Below, in pieces: positions 1-6,996 of a stretch of 11,480 bases of DNA. The notes under the pieces are model-generated. The model did no database searches, had not been told where the DNA came from, and saw only the letters and a list, made by a program, of their open reading frames with translations. The stretch's first letter is position 1, and each line of letters opens with the position of its first letter. The DNA lies in NCBI GenBank assembly GCA_007119075.1, contig SKQJ01000203.1, forward strand, positions 1 through 11,480. The letters run 5' to 3'. Both the position numbers and the translations under genes were made by a program. The stretch is from Bacteroidales bacterium (GTDB lineage Bacteria > Bacteroidota > Bacteroidia > Bacteroidales > PUMT01).

Positions 1-42
1 CGGCAACGCACTTCCCGCGGCGTTGTCGGGTGCCGGAATCAT

Positions 43-306
43 CTACCCGGATCTTCTGAACCCCCTGATAAAATTGCGCATAAAATCGTAGGCATATTTA
101 GATTTATACAGGGTGCGAAACAAGGCAAATGAAACAAGCCTGTTCCGGATATTGAAACTCAGGTTCCGCATCGTCATGGATATGCCGGAAAAAAGAAGGT
201 AATTGGCATTTCTGAGCTTTTCCTCGTGCAGCCTTATTTCGTATCTCAGTTTTTCCCTTGCAATCTGTATGTCATAAATCGACTTATATGCCACCTTGTT
301 TTTCAT
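43..306 (-). CDS. small basic hypothetical protein, last visible gene of the YtxH-DUF1469 cluster
   Basis: An 87-aa protein that I do not recognise by function. Residues 11-34 form a charged, probably helical stretch rich in Arg, Lys and Glu. Residues 35-60 are mixed hydrophobic and polar, and the C-terminal third is strongly basic and aromatic (FRTLYKSKYAYDFMRNF), ending FRRSG. I see no signal peptide and no convincing membrane span. The ATG lies only 2 nt after the stop codon of the upstream DUF1469 gene, so the two are almost certainly co-transcribed and may be translationally coupled. That placement suggests a role with the membrane proteins encoded upstream, perhaps at the inner face of the membrane, but this is inference from context. 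Gene reality is supported by the tight spacing and the open frame; function is unknown. Confidence 0.72.
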   Translation of the reverse strand: MKNKVAYKSIYDIQIAREKLRYEIRLHEEKLRNANYLLFSGISMTMRNLSFNIRNRLVSFALFRTLYKSKYAYDFMRNFIRGFRRSG

Positions 307-308
307 TG

Positions 309-680
309 CTAATCGGATTCGTCAGTTTCGTCGTCGTCATACATTATTGAAGACAGGGCCCTGATGATGGGAGCCAGTATGAGTGTCTTGCGGGCAAGGA
401 TGAGGACCATTCCCAGAACCAGGTAAAATCCGGCCAGGATCAGGAATCCGGTAGCCAGATCATCGGTCATTTGACCGTACCAGAATGCAAAAGCCAGGGA
501 GATGAACACCAAACAGAATGCAATTATTATTACCAGGATAAAAGAAACCAGGAAAAAGGCCCCTGCCTTGGAAGCTTTTTCCAGCAGGGACAGTTTCCAT
601 AGTTCAACCCTGGTTTTTACATAGGATTTCGCAAGAACAAATATATCACCGGCATTTTCCGTAAAGGATTTCTTAGCCAT
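309..680 (-). CDS. phage holin superfamily III / DUF1469 (YqjE-like) membrane protein
   Basis: A 123-aa inner-membrane protein. A short basic amphipathic N-terminus (residues 1-38, containing YVKTRVELWKL) is followed by two hydrophobic helices at about 40-68 and 76-96, then a loop and a very acidic tail (DDDETDESD). This layout matches the DUF1469 or 'phage holin family' proteins that are common on bacterial chromosomes; they are named for distant similarity to holins and are not evidence of a prophage. In many bacteria such genes sit beside YtxH or YqjD-type small proteins and are linked with stress or stationary phase. Here the gene starts 6 nt after the YtxH-like gene and ends 2 nt before the next gene, so it is the middle of a compact operon. 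Family assignment is good; the cellular role is not established. Confidence 0.85.
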   Translation of the reverse strand: MAKKSFTENAGDIFVLAKSYVKTRVELWKLSLLEKASKAGAFFLVSFILVIIIAFCLVFISLAFAFWYGQMTDDLATGFLILAGFYLVLGMVLILARKTLILAPIIRALSSIMYDDDETDESD

Positions 681-686
681 TTATGC

Positions 687-971
687 CTATTTAGCTTTTT
701 CTTTTACATTTTTGACTTCCTGCTTTGTCGTTTTTTCCAGATCGGCGATTTTTTGTTTGGTTTCGTCAACAAAGCCGGAAACATATTTACTCAGATCATC
801 GATCTTGTGTGCGACATTGTTCTTCACGTCGTCGCTTATTTTCTGAGTCTGGTCCTTGATTTTTTTCCTGGTGGTCACCCCGGTGTCCGGAGCGAACAGA
901 ATTCCGATTACTGCTCCGGCAGCTGCTCCTGCAAGGAAGCCCATTACTGCACTTACTGATGATTTGCTCAT
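687..971 (-). CDS. YtxH domain-containing protein
   Basis: A 94-aa protein with the YtxH pattern. A small-residue-rich membrane helix at about residues 9-27 (GFLAGAAAGAVIGILFAP) is followed by a DTG/T-RKKI turn, then a long charged helix (about 33-94) with Lys/Glu/Asp heptad-like spacing that would lie along the membrane or form a coiled coil. Family members are envelope or general-stress proteins found widely in Bacteroidota and Firmicutes; their biochemistry is not settled. It is the first gene of the cluster YtxH, DUF1469, small basic protein, read leftward with gaps of 6 and 2 nt. Its promoter should lie in 972-1202, which is AT-rich next to the start codon, but I found no clean TAnnTTTG element on this strand. 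The ATG at 969-971 is the only reasonable start. Confidence 0.88.
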   Translation of the reverse strand: MSKSSVSAVMGFLAGAAAGAVIGILFAPDTGVTTRKKIKDQTQKISDDVKNNVAHKIDDLSKYVSGFVDETKQKIADLEKTTKQEVKNVKEKAK

Positions 972-1038
972 AATTAATTGTGTTTATGGTTAATATAAAT
1001 ATTAAATATAAAAAGTGTTTCACGACTGCCTTGCGGCA

Positions 1039-1057
1039 ACCTTATGGATCGTAAGGT
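1039..1057. repeat. short inverted repeat in the divergent spacer
   Basis: ACCTTA (1039-1044) and TAAGGT (1052-1057) are perfect inverted arms around a 7-nt centre. They lie in the 237-bp spacer between the leftward YtxH cluster and the rightward OB-fold gene. The repeat could be an operator or the stem of a leader hairpin for the YtxH transcript. A second small stem (TGCC/GGCA) lies just to its left at about 1027-1038. Short arms mean that chance is a real possibility. Confidence 0.3.
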
Positions 1058-1140
1058 AATTATCTAAATTAATGAAGTTTTTCATAATATCCAAATCCGC
1101 AGATAAATAAATCCCGCAAAACAAACACCATACATATGGA

Positions 1141-1170
1141 TTGCGGTTCAGAAACGTTTTAATAATTTTG
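1141..1170 (+). promoter_or_regulatory. Bacteroidota-type promoter for the OB-fold gene
   Basis: TAATTTTG at 1163-1170 matches the Bacteroidota -7 consensus TAnnTTTG exactly. A TTG at 1141-1143, preceded by A, lies 19 nt upstream where the -33 TTTG element is expected. Transcription would begin near 1177, about 30 nt before the ATG at 1209. Spacing and sequence agree with the sigma-ABfr promoter type described in Bacteroides. Confidence 0.55.
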
Positions 1171-1208
1171 CATGCAAGATATAAAGCAAATAACTCGATG
1201 TTTTGTTC

Positions 1209-1730
1209 ATGAAAAACACCGGATTTATTGATAAAACCCTGCTTCTCGAGGCCGGAAAGACATATGACCTCGAAATAGTGAGGATAATAAAAATCCCAGG
1301 ACCAGGAAGATTCTTCCTCGGCAGGGATGCCAATGGATTAAAGCATCTTATTCCTGTTGATCATTACCATGACTACGGAATAAAAATAGGCGATACCGTC
1401 AAATGCAGGCTTGACAGGATCAATTGCCTGGGCCGTTTCTTTTTTGAACCCGATCACCCGGTATACGAAAGAGGCAAGACATACAGCTTTAAGCTCATAA
1501 GTTTCACGGTCAGCTACTGCAACGGCGATATACTTGATTGCCGGGCCCGGGTAAGAGATGTCTTTGGCCGGGAATGGAACACACATGATATCAGGATCAG
1601 GCAGCCCCTGCCCGAAGACATTGCTTCTTTGTCCTGTCATGTTTATTCCCTTAAGAAAGCCAGGCTCTTTTTGCAAATTAATGACAAGAGGCTTTCGGTG
1701 ATCACTCGCAGCGACATGGCCCCGGACTGA
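1209..1730 (+). CDS. putative tandem S1/OB-fold protein
   Basis: A 173-aa protein from the ATG at 1209; the open frame extends back to a TTG at 1203, but the ATG is preferred. The same opening phrase, GKTY followed by alternating hydrophobics, occurs at residues 16-19 and 89-92, marking two similar modules. The first module has the rhythm of an S1-type OB fold: an opening beta-strand, then GRFFLGRDANGLKHLIP, then IKIGDTVKCRLDRI and GRFFFEPDHP, like the 'G-H-P ... GD-V-x-V' pattern of S1 domains. The second module is less regular. This suggests nucleic-acid or protein binding in the cytoplasm, since no signal peptide is present. It appears to be a single-gene transcript with its own promoter. 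I infer the fold by eye only; an unrelated all-beta protein is possible. Confidence 0.7.
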   Translation: MKNTGFIDKTLLLEAGKTYDLEIVRIIKIPGPGRFFLGRDANGLKHLIPVDHYHDYGIKIGDTVKCRLDRINCLGRFFFEPDHPVYERGKTYSFKLISFTVSYCNGDILDCRARVRDVFGREWNTHDIRIRQPLPEDIASLSCHVYSLKKARLFLQINDKRLSVITRSDMAPD

Positions 1731-1756
1731 AATTTCCGTCTTGCTTCCTGAATGCC

Positions 1757-1793
1757 CCGGGATGTTCTCCCTTCCCGGACCTGAATGGTCTGG
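1757..1793 (+). terminator. weak candidate terminator after the OB-fold gene
   Basis: Two overlapping GC-rich inverted repeats follow the stop codon at 1730. CCGGGA (1757-1762) pairs with TCCCGG (1773-1778), and CCGGACC (1775-1781) pairs with GGTCTGG (1787-1793) across a 5-nt loop, with one G-U pair. A T-run (CTTTTTAAT) follows only about 13 nt later, so this is not a textbook intrinsic terminator. The two stems compete for the same bases. Confidence 0.3.
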
Positions 1794-1896
1794 CAATCGT
1801 TAACACTTTTTAATAGTTGGTTTTGATAATTGCATCTGCTTTGCCAAAACATTTTGAGCGGACAGATGTTAATTAGACTGAATAAAACCAGATCTT

Positions 1897-2388
1897 ATGT
1901 GGAAAAAAGGTTTTTTGCAGTCCTTGTTTATATTATTCACGGTGTTCGCCCTGTCCCAGGTGCCTTCGGTTGATTTCGACGGACTTGAGCCGAGGCTCTC
2001 TACCGGTTCGGATTCGGTTTACGTGGTCAATTTCTGGGCAACATGGTGTGTGCCATGCGTTAAGGAGCTTCCCGAGTTTGAAAGGATAAATGAGGAATAT
2101 GCCGACCGGAAGGTGAACGTTCTGCTTGTCAGCCTCGACAATCCGAATCACATGGAATCGCGCGTCATTCCTTTTATTGAAAAGCATGGACTGAAATCGG
2201 AGATCATTCTGCTCAATGACCCGCGCAGTCATCACTGGATTCCCCGGGTCGATGAATCCTGGAGCGGCGCAATTCCGGCTACTATTGTTTTCACAAGAAA
2301 TTCAAGGTCCTTTTATGAAAAAGTCTTTACCTGGGAAGAACTGGAGGACATCGTAATCTCAAAACTAAACCGGGTCTCGCTTAATTAA
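1897..2388 (+). CDS. TlpA-like exported thioredoxin-fold protein
   Basis: A 163-aa thioredoxin-fold protein of the TlpA/ResA kind. Residues 1-20 are a basic-then-hydrophobic signal sequence or membrane anchor (MWKKGFLQSL then FILFTVFALS). The redox-active motif is WCVPC with cysteines at 51 and 54, inside the typical NFWATWCVPC context that follows a beta-strand. The cis-proline expected opposite the active site is Pro127 in AIPAT. Such proteins reduce or exchange disulfides in periplasmic proteins, for example in cytochrome c maturation or envelope repair. The next gene downstream, 144 bp away, encodes another exported thioredoxin-fold protein, so the pair probably serves envelope redox chemistry. 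No cytochrome or Dsb partner is in view, so the client is unknown. Confidence 0.87.
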   Translation: MWKKGFLQSLFILFTVFALSQVPSVDFDGLEPRLSTGSDSVYVVNFWATWCVPCVKELPEFERINEEYADRKVNVLLVSLDNPNHMESRVIPFIEKHGLKSEIILLNDPRSHHWIPRVDESWSGAIPATIVFTRNSRSFYEKVFTWEELEDIVISKLNRVSLN

Positions 2389-2532
2389 ACGATCATCGCG
2401 ATACTTTCTGAAGTGAAATCATGGGAATCAATCGTACATCGCCGCTTTCAGCATTAAGCTGATAAACCCGAAATTTACCTTGATAAGCCAGTTTCCAAAA
2501 CAACCATAATACAAATTAAAAACACTCTTGTC

Positions 2533-3135
2533 ATGAAAAAACTATCAATGCTTTTTGCACTGGCCCTTGCCGGCCTGTTGCAGCTCTCCGCCCAGGGCTA
2601 TCAGGTCGGCGATAAGGCCACTGATTTCAGGTTACGAAATGTTGACGGGAACTATGTCAGCCTGAGTGATTATAGCGATGCCAAAGGATTTGTTGTAGTA
2701 TTTACCTGCAATCACTGCCCATATGCCGTGGCATACGAGGACAGGCTGATCGAAATCGACAAAAAATACCGGCCGCAGGGATTTCCCGTCATCGCAATCA
2801 ACCCTAACGACCCCGCCGCCGAGCCAAGAGATTCATACGAGCGGATGCAGGAAAGGGCAAGGGAAAAAGGTTTCACTTTCCCCTACCTGCTTGATGACGG
2901 ACAGAAAGTCTATCCCGTTTACGGCGCCACCAGGACTCCTCATATTTTCCTTTTGAACCGTGAGGGCAACGATCTGGTTGTATCCTATATAGGCGCGATC
3001 GATGATAATTACCGCGATCCGTCGGCTGTTGAAGAAAGGTTTCTCGCAAATGCCATAAATGCTCTTCTGGAAGGACGCAAACCGGATCCCGACTTCACCC
3101 GCGCCATAGGCTGCACTATCAAGACGTCAGATTAA
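2533..3135 (+). CDS. exported peroxiredoxin-like (AhpC/TSA, PRX_like1-type) thioredoxin family protein
   Basis: A 200-aa protein with a clear signal peptide (MKKLSMLFALALAGLLQLSA, cleavage likely just before QG). The mature part begins VGDKATDFRLRNVDGNYVSL, the usual opening of AhpC/TSA domains. The active-site region is FTCNHCPYA with cysteines at 59 and 62, a CxxC that replaces the usual peroxiredoxin T-x-x-C layout, and the cis-Pro is Pro136 in RTPH. A third cysteine, Cys194, sits in the C-terminal IGCTIK motif typical of this subfamily. Family members are annotated as redoxins or alkyl hydroperoxide reductase-like proteins; substrates are poorly known. The 144-bp gap after the TlpA-like gene leaves open whether the two are co-transcribed; no convincing terminator separates them. 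The 3' end carries a hairpin at 3176-3190 and an intrinsic terminator at 3291-3321. Confidence 0.88.
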   Translation: MKKLSMLFALALAGLLQLSAQGYQVGDKATDFRLRNVDGNYVSLSDYSDAKGFVVVFTCNHCPYAVAYEDRLIEIDKKYRPQGFPVIAINPNDPAAEPRDSYERMQERAREKGFTFPYLLDDGQKVYPVYGATRTPHIFLLNREGNDLVVSYIGAIDDNYRDPSAVEERFLANAINALLEGRKPDPDFTRAIGCTIKTSD

Positions 3136-3175
3136 AGCGGCGTTCTGCAAAATACACCCTGTTCATATTATCCTG

Positions 3176-3190
3176 TCAGCCGGAGGCTGA
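3176..3190 (+). repeat. perfect hairpin in the 3' untranslated region
   Basis: TCAGCC (3176-3181) and GGCTGA (3185-3190) form a perfect 6-bp GC-rich stem with a 3-nt GGA loop, 40 nt after the peroxiredoxin-like stop codon. A flanking G-U pair could extend it. No T-run follows, so it is more likely an RNA-stabilising 3' hairpin than a terminator. Confidence 0.4.
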
Positions 3191-3290
3191 TGGGATTTAC
3201 ATGCCCGTAGGACCCCGGAAGTCTGTTGTTGCTGCCTCCTGATCGAATGTTGACTGCCGGCTCCCCGTGGCTTTTTATGATATAAATCCC

Positions 3291-3321
3291 AAAAAACCGT
3301 TTTATTTTAAAACGGTTTTTT
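3291..3321 (+). terminator. strong intrinsic terminator after the thioredoxin-fold gene pair
   Basis: A 14-bp perfect stem runs from 3291-3304 (AAAAAACCGTTTTA) to 3308-3321 with a 3-nt TTT loop. The stem has a CCG/CGG core flanked by A-runs and T-runs, so it carries its own U-tract in both directions. It lies 155 nt after the stop codon of the peroxiredoxin-like gene and is the best terminator in the window. It could also stop transcription entering from the right. Confidence 0.78.
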
Positions 3322-3329
3322 TATATTTG
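3322..3329 (+). promoter_or_regulatory. candidate -7 element for the serine hydrolase gene
   Basis: TATATTTG matches TAnnTTTG exactly and begins inside the T-tract of the preceding terminator. TTTT at 3300-3303, 18 nt upstream, is one base from the -33 TTTG. Use of this promoter would give a leader of about 175 nt before the ATG at 3512. A second, poorer match (TTAATTTG, 3377-3384) lies closer to the gene. AT-rich composition makes chance matches likely here. Confidence 0.35.
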
Positions 3330-3432
3330 TCCGGTCTGCCAGCAGGAATCTCATGCAGGCCTTTCCAATTATTTTTTTAATTTGTTCAATCTTTTGTTCG
3401 ATCTGGAGACAAAGGCGGATTCACAGGGATCA

Positions 3433-3454
3433 AAACCCGGATTTTATCGGGTTT
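3433..3454 (+). repeat. leader hairpin upstream of the serine hydrolase
   Basis: AAACCCG (3433-3439) and CGGGTTT (3448-3454) are perfect 7-bp arms around an 8-nt AT-rich loop, 57 nt before the serine hydrolase ATG. GTTTTTATAA follows about 6 nt later, so a weak terminator or attenuator in the leader is possible, as is a simple operator. The rest of the 376-bp spacer 3136-3511 holds no recognisable gene. Confidence 0.35.
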
Positions 3455-3511
3455 GCGGTGGTTTTTATAATTGACCGAAACAATTCCGGCCTTTTTCCGG
3501 TATAACTTCTT

Positions 3512-4876
3512 ATGTATTTTCAGACGATGGCATATTTTATGAACAGTTTTTTTTCCTGGCGTTTTGTTCTAAAAATCATTATTATTTTCTCGCTTTATTT
3601 CTGGGATGTTGCAATGAGCTCATCGGTCAACACAGCACCGCGGGCCGTGCTCCGCTCAGAGCAGTTCGTCCCGGTTTCAGCCAGAATCACAAATGAGCTT
3701 TCCGATATTCCCGATTTCGAGGCTTTGGAATCATCAATCTCCTCAGTCTTGCGAAGGTATGATGTAAAGGGAGCTTCCATTGCCGTGGCAAAGGACGGAA
3801 AGCTGGTATTTGCCAAAGGGATGGGCTATGCTGATGCTGAGGCAGAGGAACCTGTCGAACCGAAACATTTGTTTCGTGTTGCAAGCATTTCCAAACTGAT
3901 TACTGCCGCTGCCATAATGAAAATGCAGGAAACGGGCCTCCTGAACCTGGATGACGTGGTTTTTGGTACGGAAGGCATACTTAATGATTCAATTTACCTT
4001 GATTACCGCGACCCGAGAGTTACCCGGATTACCGTCAGAAACCTGCTCAACCACTCATCGGGATGGAGCCGCCGTTTCGGCGATCATATGTTCATGCCCC
4101 ATATCATTGCAAGAGAGCTTCAGACCGATTTGCCTGTTCAGGCAACTGATATCATAAGGTTTGCCCTTAACAGGCGCCTTCATTTCAATCCCGGCTCGGG
4201 CTCAAGCTATTCTAATCTTGGCTATGCCATTCTGGGGGAGATAATCGAAAAAATATCGGGACGCTCTTACGAGGAATTCGTGCGTGAAACGATCCTGTAT
4301 CCGCTTGATATTTATGAAATGCGTATCGGAGGCAATTTTGAAGCTTCCCGTTTTGAAAACGAAGTCAGGTACTATGAACAATCGAATGCCTCCGAGGTGC
4401 TGTCTTTTTATGATCCGCTGGCAAGAACTCCGCTGTCATACGGAGGCAATGATATTGAAACCCTGGGTGCTGCAGGCGGCTGGATAGCTTCCCCTGCGGA
4501 GATGCTCAAGCTGGTTACGGCGATTGACAATAAGTCGGATCATTATAAAATACTCTCGGATGACAGCATCAGGGAAATGACCACCAGCACCCCGGGCAAT
4601 CAGCCTATCGGCTGGGCCGGCACAGACCGGTTTGACAACTGGTGGCGGACCGGGACCTTTGCCGGGACATTTGCAATTGTAAGGCGCCAGAACAACGGCA
4701 TCACGTGGGCTGTCTTCTTTAATTCCAGTACTTTCAGGGGGACGACCCTTTCGTCCGAAATCAACCATCATATGAGAACCGCCCTGAACAAGGTGGAGCA
4801 ATGGCCGGATCATGACCTGTTCCATCATTATGAAACCCTGCCCCGGCTTTACCCTGACTTAGCCGGATCAAAATAG
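3512..4876 (+). CDS. serine hydrolase, class C beta-lactamase/transpeptidase-like (PF00144 type)
   Basis: A 454-aa membrane-anchored penicillin-binding-protein-like hydrolase. An N-terminal hydrophobic helix at about residues 16-35 is uncleaved anchor or signal; in-frame ATGs at 3527 and 3539 are equally plausible starts. The three signature motifs are visible. SISK (Ser125-x-x-Lys128), in FRVASISKLIT, gives the nucleophile. Y233-S-N235 is in SSYSNLGYAILGEII. RTG (379-381), in WWRTGTFAGT, takes the place of the KTG/HxG motif. HSSGW at 181-185 is another family hallmark. Members include D-aminopeptidases, esterases, peptidoglycan-editing enzymes and AmpC-type lactamases; motif content does not tell these apart, and resistance should not be assumed. 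The gene ends 7 nt from the convergent carboxyltransferase gene and starts behind a long spacer, so it is probably monocistronic. The active site should face the periplasm. Confidence 0.88.
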   Translation: MYFQTMAYFMNSFFSWRFVLKIIIIFSLYFWDVAMSSSVNTAPRAVLRSEQFVPVSARITNELSDIPDFEALESSISSVLRRYDVKGASIAVAKDGKLVFAKGMGYADAEAEEPVEPKHLFRVASISKLITAAAIMKMQETGLLNLDDVVFGTEGILNDSIYLDYRDPRVTRITVRNLLNHSSGWSRRFGDHMFMPHIIARELQTDLPVQATDIIRFALNRRLHFNPGSGSSYSNLGYAILGEIIEKISGRSYEEFVRETILYPLDIYEMRIGGNFEASRFENEVRYYEQSNASEVLSFYDPLARTPLSYGGNDIETLGAAGGWIASPAEMLKLVTAIDNKSDHYKILSDDSIREMTTSTPGNQPIGWAGTDRFDNWWRTGTFAGTFAIVRRQNNGITWAVFFNSSTFRGTTLSSEINHHMRTALNKVEQWPDHDLFHHYETLPRLYPDLAGSK

Positions 4877-4883
4877 CTTTCTT

Positions 4884-6422
4884 TTAAAGGGGGATGTTGC
4901 CGTGTTTCCTGGATGGTCCTGAAACACTTTTGTTCTGGGACATTTCAAGGGCAGAAATAAGCTTCTTCCTGGTTTCACGGGGATAAATTATCTCGTCAAT
5001 ATAACCGAGCTCAGCAGCTTTATAGGGATTTGCGAAAGTATCACGGTAGTCCTCGACGGCGCTGGCTTTTTCCTCGTCAGATATCTTGTGCCTGAAAATG
5101 ATATTTACCGCTCCTTCCGGGCCCATAACAGCTATTTCTGCGGTCGGGTAGGCAAGATTTATGTCGCCGCCTATATGCTTGCTGGCCATTACATCATAAG
5201 CGCCCCCGTATGCCTTCCTGGTTATAAGGGTTATTTTCGGAACGGTGGCTTCCGAGAAAGCATAAAGCAGCTTGGCTCCGTGCTTGATGATTCCCCCGAA
5301 TTCCTGGTTGGTGCCAGGCAGGAATCCGGGAACGTCGACCAGTGTTATCAGCGGTATATTGAATGCATCGCAGAACCGGACAAACCTGGCTGCTTTTACC
5401 GAGGAATTTATATCGAGCACGCCCGCAAGGAACGCGGGCTGATTGGCAACGATCCCGACAGTCTTTCCCGCAAGACGGCCGAAGCCCGTAATTATGTTCT
5501 TTGCATAATGGGGCATTATCTCAAAAAAATTGTGATCGTCGACGACTGATTCTATGATGGTCATCATATCGTAAGGCTTGTTGGGATCGGCCGGAACCAG
5601 GTTCTGGAGGCTTTCGTCCTCCCGGTTTATATCGTCGGTTACAGGTTTTTGAGGCGGGTCTTCCATATTATTCGACGGGAGAAAGCCCGTTAGTTCCCTG
5701 ATCATCATCAGTGTCTGCTCCTCATCATCTCCAATGAGATGGGCCACCCCGCTTTTTGAATTATGGGTCATGGCCCCGCCGAGCTCTTCCTTGGTAACGG
5801 TTTCATGGGTCACTGCCTTGATTACGTCGGGACCGGTAACGAACATATAGCTGCTTTCCTTCGTCATGATTATGAAGTCGGTCAGTGCAGGGGAGTAGAC
5901 CGCTCCGCCGGCACAGGGTCCGAGGACAGCAGATATCTGGGGAATTACACCCGATGCTTTCACATTACGGTGAAATATGTCGGCATAACCGGCAAGGCTC
6001 TGCACCCCTTCCTGTATCCTTGCGCCGCCGGAATCGTTCAGACCAATAACGGGAGCTCCCATTCTCATGGCCATATCCATTACCTTTGTTATCTTTTCTG
6101 CGTTGGCGCTGCTCAAGGTTCCGCCGAAAACAGTAAAGTCCTGCGCAAAGACAAAAACAAGCCTTCCGTCTATCTTTCCGTAGCCCGATACGACGCCATC
6201 ACCGGCTATCTTGTTCTTCTCCATCCCGAAATCGTTGCAGCGATGCTTGACCATTTTATCTTTTTCCACGAAAGTGCCCTTGTCGAGCAACAATTCGACT
6301 CTTTCACGGGCGGTAAGCTTTCCGGCAGAGTGCTGTTTGTCAATTCTTTCCTGTCCTCCGCCCAGACGGGCTTCCCGGTTTCTTTTTTCAAGCTCCCGGA
6401 ACTTTTCTTCTAAAGTCAGCAT
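4884..6422 (-). CDS. acyl-CoA carboxylase carboxyltransferase subunit (propionyl-CoA carboxylase beta/MmdA type)
   Basis: A 512-aa biotin-dependent carboxyltransferase, the usual length. It transfers the carboxyl group from biotin to an acyl-CoA. The N-terminal crotonase-like half carries NDSGGARIQEG (SGGAR 131-135) and GPCAGGAVYSPALTD (168-182), which line the CoA pocket. The C-terminal half carries VDVPGFLPG (362-370) and RKAYGGAYDVM (402-412), whose backbone amides hold the biotin carbonyl. Asp410 in GGAYD probably corresponds to the aspartate linked with propionyl-CoA preference in Streptomyces PccB. It is the last gene of the operon biotin carboxylase, carrier, carboxyltransferase, 28 nt after the carrier. 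The same fold serves Na+-pumping methylmalonyl-CoA decarboxylase (MmdA), but no membrane beta subunit is present here and a biotin carboxylase is, so a soluble carboxylase is the better reading. The product would be methylmalonyl-CoA. Confidence 0.93.
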   Translation of the reverse strand: MLTLEEKFRELEKRNREARLGGGQERIDKQHSAGKLTARERVELLLDKGTFVEKDKMVKHRCNDFGMEKNKIAGDGVVSGYGKIDGRLVFVFAQDFTVFGGTLSSANAEKITKVMDMAMRMGAPVIGLNDSGGARIQEGVQSLAGYADIFHRNVKASGVIPQISAVLGPCAGGAVYSPALTDFIIMTKESSYMFVTGPDVIKAVTHETVTKEELGGAMTHNSKSGVAHLIGDDEEQTLMMIRELTGFLPSNNMEDPPQKPVTDDINREDESLQNLVPADPNKPYDMMTIIESVVDDHNFFEIMPHYAKNIITGFGRLAGKTVGIVANQPAFLAGVLDINSSVKAARFVRFCDAFNIPLITLVDVPGFLPGTNQEFGGIIKHGAKLLYAFSEATVPKITLITRKAYGGAYDVMASKHIGGDINLAYPTAEIAVMGPEGAVNIIFRHKISDEEKASAVEDYRDTFANPYKAAELGYIDEIIYPRETRKKLISALEMSQNKSVSGPSRKHGNIPL

Positions 6423-6450
6423 ATAAATTTCAGATTTTTATATAAAAATA

Positions 6451-6966
6451 TTATTCAAGAATAATAAGGGGCAGGTTTGCCTCGACTATATCACCTTCGC
6501 TTACCATGACTTCTTTTACCAGGCCGCTTTTGCCGGATTTATATTCGCTCTCCATTTTCATTGCAGAAACGGTGATGACAACCTGTCCCGCCGTGACCCT
6601 GTCTCCTTCACTGACCAGGATCTTCACGATCTTGCCGGGCATAGGACAGGAGATTATATTAATATCGTCCTCACCGGCAGCTTTCAGGCGATTCAGCATA
6701 TAGCGCGTCTCGGCGTCGATTACCTGCACATCGAATGTGTGGCCGGCATTTTTCACAGAATAAGAATTTCGCTTTGTGGAGCGGGACACTTCGATATCGA
6801 AGGTCCTGTTTCCCATGAGAACCGAAAAGATATTTTTCTCGACCTTTGCAATATCGACTGAATATTCCTTTTCTCCAAGAAGTATTTTCAAATGGTTGCC
6901 GGATCTTTCAAGGATCTTGATTGATTCTGTCCGGTCTCCTATCTTTACCTGTAATACTGATGACAT
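6451..6966 (-). CDS. biotin carboxyl carrier protein subunit of acyl-CoA carboxylase
   Basis: A 171-aa biotinyl carrier. The C-terminal biotinyl/lipoyl-attachment domain spans about residues 103-171, beginning IISCPMPGKIVKILVSEGD, and carries SAMKMESEYKSG with the biotin-accepting Lys137 between two methionines. The canonical position before AMKM is Glu; here it is Ser, which I read as family variation. Residues 1-100 are beta-rich and lack the Ala/Pro-rich linker of E. coli AccB; in multi-subunit acyl-CoA carboxylases this region helps bind the catalytic subunits. The protein shuttles carboxyl groups between the biotin carboxylase and the carboxyltransferase encoded on either side, with gaps of 30 and 28 nt. 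A biotin ligase is required but not in the window. ATG at 6964-6966; no alternative start is needed. Confidence 0.92.
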   Translation of the reverse strand: MSSVLQVKIGDRTESIKILERSGNHLKILLGEKEYSVDIAKVEKNIFSVLMGNRTFDIEVSRSTKRNSYSVKNAGHTFDVQVIDAETRYMLNRLKAAGEDDINIISCPMPGKIVKILVSEGDRVTAGQVVITVSAMKMESEYKSGKSGLVKEVMVSEGDIVEANLPLIILE

Positions 6967-6996
6967 AGAATGATTTATTTTTGCGTGCCTGGTATT

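Noticed and set aside
1..42. ATG at 42-40 on the minus strand directly after the TAG of the small basic gene, and an imperfect 9-bp inverted repeat at 1-28
   Set aside because: Only 14 codons are visible and they match nothing I know. The inverted repeat has one A-C mismatch on the transcribed strand and no T-run is in view, so neither a fourth gene nor a terminator can be supported.
309..680. Prophage remnant suggested by the 'phage holin' family name
   Set aside because: DUF1469 proteins are chromosomal in most bacteria, and no endolysin, capsid, integrase or other phage gene is nearby.
1338..1796. 152-aa minus-strand open frame opposite the OB-fold gene
   Set aside because: Pro/Lys-rich shadow without recognisable motifs; the plus-strand gene has an exact -7 element and repeated motifs.
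2395..2402. ATCGCGAT palindrome after the TlpA-like gene
   Set aside because: Eight bases only, no flanking symmetry and no T-run; expected by chance at this scale.
3512..4876. Antibiotic-resistance beta-lactamase
   Set aside because: SxxK and YxN motifs are shared by many non-lactamase hydrolases. The RTG third motif, membrane anchor and context do not favour AmpC.
5763..6413. 216-aa plus-strand open frame opposite the carboxyltransferase
   Set aside because: It is antisense to a strongly conserved gene, its composition is Cys/His/Gly-rich without domain features, and it has no promoter of its own.
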